Source of the DNA: Alphaproteobacteria bacterium
GTDB taxonomy: Bacteria > Pseudomonadota > Alphaproteobacteria > Ferrovibrionales > Ferrovibrionaceae
Length of the DNA stretch: 60,863 bases
Direction of reading: 5' to 3'
NCBI GenBank assembly: GCA_026126165.1
Contig: JAHCJR010000009.1
Location: forward strand, 1-60,863
Position numbers and translations under genes: made by a program. The stretch's first letter is position 1. The number at the start of each line of letters is the position of its first letter. Under the pieces are notes generated by a model, which made no database searches, had not been told where the DNA came from, and saw nothing but the letters and a program-made list of their open reading frames with translations. Of this stretch, positions 57,635 through 60,863 are shown piece by piece.

Positions 57635-58234
57635 CTATTCTTCCAGCATGATCTCGGCCACTTGCGGACCCTTCGGTCCGCGGCCGATGCGCACCCGCAC
57701 CGGCTGGCCGGGCTGCAGGTCGGAGACGCCGATACGCCGCAGCACCTCCATGTGCACGAATACGTCCTGCGAGCCCTCGCCGCGCGAGACGAAGCCGTAG
57801 CCCTTGACCACGTTGAACCACTTGACCCGCGCTTCCTGAAATTCGCCTTCCGCCTCGATCGGCGGGAAGCGCTCGCCGCCGCCCGGGGCGCCCATCGGGC
57901 GTCCATGTCCCTCGTAGCCGGGCGCGCCGCCTGGCGCAAACGGGCGCGGCCGGCGCGCCGCCGGCTGCATGGGCGCGGAAGCATTGTCGAGTTCGACGAC
58001 GCGCACGGCCTGCAGGCCCTTCGGGCGGCGCACCGCCTCGCAGACGATCGCCGCACCCTCCTGGACACTGTCGTAGCCGGCCTGCCGCAGACAGGACAGA
58101 TGCAGGAAAACGTCCCCGGTCCCATCGTTCGGTGTAATGAACCCGAACCCCTTTACCGCATTAAACCACTTGATGGTCCCTGTTATCGTGACGGTGTCTT
58201 GTTGTGCACCGTCGCCTCCCCATTGGCCGTCCAT
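57635..58234 (-). CDS. Protein with two cold-shock domains
   Basis: 199 residues. Domain 1 (about 10-75) is [20 protein letters not shown]...[13 protein letters not shown] and domain 2 (about 130-197) is [20 protein letters not shown]...[13 protein letters not shown]. Both keep the RNP1 (K-G-F/Y-G-F) and RNP2 (DVF-H) aromatic residues for binding single-stranded nucleic acid. A Gly/Pro/Arg-rich linker joins them. Double-CSD proteins are typical of Alphaproteobacteria (like Caulobacter CspC/CspD). ATG 58234 preferred; 58264 is an alternative. Confidence 0.92.
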   Translation of the reverse strand: MDGQWGGDGAQQDTVTITGTIKWFNAVKGFGFITPNDGTGDVFLHLSCLRQAGYDSVQEGAAIVCEAVRRPKGLQAVRVVELDNASAPMQPAARRPRPFAPGGAPGYEGHGRPMGAPGGGERFPPIEAEGEFQEARVKWFNVVKGYGFVSRGEGSQDVFVHMEVLRRIGVSDLQPGQPVRVRIGRGPKGPQVAEIMLEE

Positions 58235-58412
58235 GCGGACCCCGCACAGCAAAAATACCCACATTAAACCCTAGCACATTTTCCGTTTGTCACAAGGCCC
58301 GCCCCCGATCCCTCGCGCGGCGCCCGAGCCCTTGCCGGACGACGGCAAAACCAAACATCTTGTATGTCGCAGGCTGGACGCCCCCGTCCGGTAGCAAAAG
58401 CAGGAGACTACG

Positions 58413-59366
58413 ATGCCACGAGCATTGCGCGGCACGCTGGCCGCGATCCTCATCCTTACGCTGCTTGGCGCCTGCGCCGCCGGGAGGGAGGAGATCGCCT
58501 GGCGCCACACGCTCCAGCGCGACCACGTCCTGACCGGGCGCATCTGGTCGAGTGCGGAGGCGCGCTTCATCGCCGCCGGCGATCTTTATCGGGCGCTTTC
58601 GAGTGCGCATTTCGTCCTGCTCGGCGAACGCCACGACAATCAGGATCATCACCTGCTGCAAGCGGCGACGCTGCGGGCGCTCGCCGCGCGGGGGCGCCGC
58701 CCCGCCGTCGCCTTCGAGATGATCGACCTGGAACAGGCAGACGCGCTGGCCACCTTCCTTGCCGCCGCGCCAAAGGACATGTCCGGCCTCGGCGCCGCCA
58801 TCGGCTGGGCGCGGACCGGATGGCCGGACTGGTCCCACTATCGCCCGATCGCCGAGGCAGCCCATGCGGCGGGCCTGCCGATGCGCGCCGCCAACCTGCC
58901 GCGGGCGCGCATTCGCGAGGCGGTCCGTGGCGGCGCCGCAAGCGTGCCGGAACCGATGCGCGCGCGACTGGCGCTCGACGAGCCGCTGCCGGTCGCACTC
59001 CAGACGGCGATGGAAAAGGAAATCGCCGATGCGCATTGCGACATGCTGCCTGTCTCGCTGCTGCCCGGCATGGCCTTCGCGCAGCGACTGCGCGATGCGG
59101 TCATGGCGGACAGCATGCTGACGGCACCGGGCGAAGGCGCGGTCCTGATCGCCGGCAACGGCCATGTGCGCAGCGACCGGGGCGTCCCCATGCATCTGGC
59201 GGCGCGCGCGCCGGCGCGTTCCGTCGCAACGCTTGCCTTCATCGAGGTCGACGCCGCGAGGACACGCCCGGGCGACTACGAACTGCCGTTCGATTTCGTC
59301 TGGTTCACGCCCCGCGTCGACGATCTCGACCCTTGCGAGCGGATGCGGCGCGCACGCAGCGGATAG
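58413..59366 (+). CDS. ChaN-family lipoprotein
   Basis: 317 residues. The lipoprotein signal (RGTLAAILILTLLGAC) ends at a lipobox Cys. The domain has SSAHFVLLGERHDNQDHHLL, PAVAFEMIDLEQADALATFL and GEGAVLIAGNGHVRSDRGVP, the GE-H-D and late H pattern of the ChaN/EreA-like (Tiki) superfamily. ChaN of Campylobacter binds haem pairs and aids iron uptake; metalloprotease-like activity is another option. ATG 58413. Ends six bases before the convergent Panacea gene. Confidence 0.88.
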   Translation: MPRALRGTLAAILILTLLGACAAGREEIAWRHTLQRDHVLTGRIWSSAEARFIAAGDLYRALSSAHFVLLGERHDNQDHHLLQAATLRALAARGRRPAVAFEMIDLEQADALATFLAAAPKDMSGLGAAIGWARTGWPDWSHYRPIAEAAHAAGLPMRAANLPRARIREAVRGGAASVPEPMRARLALDEPLPVALQTAMEKEIADAHCDMLPVSLLPGMAFAQRLRDAVMADSMLTAPGEGAVLIAGNGHVRSDRGVPMHLAARAPARSVATLAFIEVDAARTRPGDYELPFDFVWFTPRVDDLDPCERMRRARSG

Positions 59367-59372
59367 AGCGGA

Positions 59373-59981
59373 CTATTCCAGCGTGGCGGGGTCGATGCGG
59401 CGCTTGGGCTTCCAGCGTTTGATCTCGCGCCCGTCCAGGGTGAAGCGGGGCAGCGGGTCGGCCCGATGCAGCGATGCCGCCGTCGCGCTCCGGTTGGCGC
59501 CGGCACGCTGCCTCGGCGCCTGCGCCGTCCTGGGTTGCGCGTAGGCATGACGCATGGCCTCGCGCGTGATCTCGCCCCCGGGGATTTTCTGCAATGTGGA
59601 TTTCCACAGACCATCGGCGGCGACGAGCCGCTGCAATCCGATCATCGGCATGACGCCGTAGCGGTCCCACAACGTGGCGAGAATGCGCGCTCCGACACCG
59701 GGAAGCACCGGCTCCGGCGGCGCGGCGAGCCCGGCCTGCAGCGCCATCGTCACGTTGGGCTCGCGCGGGCCGTCCTCGTGGGCAAGGAACACGCCGGGCA
59801 TGAGCGCCGCGCCGTCATGGGCGGCGGCGTAGCTCGCCTGCCCCAGATAGAGCAGCAGGTTGAGCTTCTGCGGATCGAGCGGCTGGCGTTCCGCCGCGCT
59901 CTTCAGGATGAACCAGATCGCCGCGTCGAGGGCGGAGGGAATGACCGGCGGTCGCCGGTCGGGCGGATGGTGCGCAGGCAT
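59373..59981 (-). CDS. Panacea / SocA (DUF4065) domain protein
   Basis: 202 residues. The Panacea core is at about 15-150: KLNLLLYLGQASYAAAHDGA (the usual KL-KLLYFAQ helix), VFLAHEDGPREPNV (in place of WKYGPV), and TLWDRYGVMPMIGLQRLVAA, then DGLWKS. Panacea proteins serve as antitoxins (with SocB in Caulobacter SocA delivers the toxin to ClpXP) and occur in phages. Here no partner gene lies next to it: both neighbours are housekeeping types on the other strand. The C-terminal 50 residues are basic and family-specific. Confidence 0.7.
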   Translation of the reverse strand: MPAHHPPDRRPPVIPSALDAAIWFILKSAAERQPLDPQKLNLLLYLGQASYAAAHDGAALMPGVFLAHEDGPREPNVTMALQAGLAAPPEPVLPGVGARILATLWDRYGVMPMIGLQRLVAADGLWKSTLQKIPGGEITREAMRHAYAQPRTAQAPRQRAGANRSATAASLHRADPLPRFTLDGREIKRWKPKRRIDPATLE

Positions 59982-60109
59982 GGCGCAAGGCTAGGCGCGC
60001 CGTGGTTAGCGGGGAGTTAAGAGCCGGTTCCATCACGGGGCGAAACACACTAGTCTCGCGACCCGGGTGGCGCGACGGACGCCGGAAATTCCAGAGCGAG
60101 GACCGCATC

Positions 60110-60730
60110 ATGGACATGAAGGGCGAACAGCTCATTCCCGCCCCGCGCGCCGACGTGTGGGCGGCGCTGAACGATCCCGAGACGCTCAAGCAGGCCATCC
60201 CGGGCTGCGAAAGCATCGAGAAGGTCTCGGAGAACGAACTGGTGGCGACGGTGGTCGCCAAGGTCGGCCCGGTGAAGGCGACGTTCAAGGGCAAGGTGAC
60301 GCTTTCGGACATCGATCCGCCGAACAGCTACCGCATCTCCGGCGAGGGCGCCGGCGGCGCGGCCGGTTTCGGCAAGGGCGGCGCCACGGTGCGACTGCAG
60401 GACGCGCCAGACGGCGGCACGCTGCTCGCCTATGAAGCCCAGGCGCAGGTCGGCGGCAAGCTCGCACAACTCGGCTCGCGCCTCATCGACGCCACGGCCC
60501 GCAAGCTGGCGGACGATTTCTTCACCCGCTTCAACGGGATCGTAAGCGCGCGCGCGGCCCCGGCACCGGCGGAGGCGGTGTCCGCCGAGGCGGCGAAGCC
60601 CGCTGCCGCCCCGCCGCCCGCGGACTCGCAAAAGGACGAACCCGGCCGCGGTATTCCCTCCTGGGCCTGGGGGGCGGCCGTTATAGTGCTGGTGCTGGTC
60701 ATCTTGTGGGCATTCTCGTCCGCCGGGTGA
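60110..60730 (+). CDS. CoxG-like SRPBCC protein with C-terminal membrane anchor
   Basis: 206 residues. The SRPBCC/CoxG domain runs from MKGEQLIPAPRADVWAALND through LKQAIPGCESIEKVSENELV and ATFKGKVTLSDIDPPNSYRI to about 145. An Ala/Pro-rich linker and one C-terminal span (WAWGAAVIVLVLVILWAFSS) follow. CoxG is linked to carbon monoxide dehydrogenase, where it helps recruit or mature the enzyme or carry quinone. No cox genes are visible, though they may lie to the right. GAGGACC precedes ATG 60110. Confidence 0.9.
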   Translation: MDMKGEQLIPAPRADVWAALNDPETLKQAIPGCESIEKVSENELVATVVAKVGPVKATFKGKVTLSDIDPPNSYRISGEGAGGAAGFGKGGATVRLQDAPDGGTLLAYEAQAQVGGKLAQLGSRLIDATARKLADDFFTRFNGIVSARAAPAPAEAVSAEAAKPAAAPPPADSQKDEPGRGIPSWAWGAAVIVLVLVILWAFSSAG

Positions 60731-60863
60731 AGGGCGGGCGGTCCCGGTCGGGGATAAAGTATTCGCGCACCGCTTGACCGGCGGCCTCCGGCAAACCAGA
60801 CTCCGTCATCCGGGACGTGCCGGCCGTCGTCCCCGGCATGCATGCCGCCCGCCCGGGCGGCGA
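60731..60863. other. Right edge, no gene identified
   Basis: GC-rich sequence after the CoxG-like gene. I see no convincing coding start, terminator or RNA before the edge. Confidence 0.3.

Noticed and set aside
1-60863. CRISPR arrays, rRNA, prophage
   Set aside because: No regularly spaced repeats, no rRNA sequence and no structural phage genes were seen on either strand.

Overview
The window is about 60.9 kb of GC-rich chromosomal DNA. An alphaproteobacterium is the likely host, probably Rhodospirillales-like or Caulobacter-like. The clues are an NDUFS4-type complex I subunit, a phasin, a double cold-shock-domain protein, a sigma-54 controlled Liv-type transporter, and a sphingolipid locus whose gene order resembles the one I recall from Caulobacter. 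I cannot name a genus. Coding density is high. I see no rRNA, no CRISPR array and no intact prophage.

Left part (1-24 kb): transport and signalling. A branched-chain-amino-acid-type ABC importer (LivG partial, binding protein) is read leftward behind a good sigma-54 promoter, next to its likely activator; three similar palindromes lie between the two genes. A CRP-type regulator, a 38-residue membrane protein and two CRP-type palindromes follow. Then come a phasin, a secreted unknown, and a large winged-helix/BTAD/TolB-like/TPR regulator. Divergent from that regulator is an operon for a di-iron protein, an OsmC protein, a truncated haemoglobin and an adenylate cyclase. Next is a two-gene unit of an outer-membrane FecR-TPR-barrel protein and a CHASE2 adenylate cyclase. 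Metabolic genes follow (carbamoylase-like hydrolase, PAS kinase, TerC, M20 amidohydrolase, hydratase), then a lipoprotein that seems to start at CTG.

Middle (24-36 kb): an ATP-grasp membrane protein, an SLC13 permease and a glutathione transferase. After these comes a 2.4-kb insertion bounded by a 19-bp duplication of the 3' end of tRNA-Arg. It holds an AbiEi-like/HipA fusion with a bracketed promoter, and an IS481-family remnant. tRNA-Arg(TCT), an NDUFS4 homologue and tRNA-Pro(TGG) follow, then a leftward run of oxygenase-TPR protein, histone-deacetylase-like protein, DUF192 protein and thioesterase.

Right-centre (36-55 kb): a sphingolipid locus. It contains all five ceramide-synthesis genes (spt, acpR, cerR, aasR, bcerS), a ceramide/lipid kinase, a CDP-alcohol phosphotransferase and a Tam41-like nucleotidyltransferase. 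Around them are a fatty-acid hydroxylase, two sugar/NTP nucleotidyltransferases, an LptF/LptG-like permease pair, a HIT protein, a metallophosphoesterase, a DUF2141 protein and a Cache-domain adenylate cyclase. GTAAC-type repeats recur in the promoter regions of this locus.

Right end (55-61 kb): a TPP riboswitch drives a thiXYZ-type pyrimidine importer. A double cold-shock protein, a ChaN-like lipoprotein, a Panacea (SocA/DUF4065) protein and a CoxG-like protein complete the window.

A recurring theme is cAMP: three class III cyclases of different architecture, one CRP whose cAMP-binding and DNA-recognition residues look intact, and three CRP-like palindromes.
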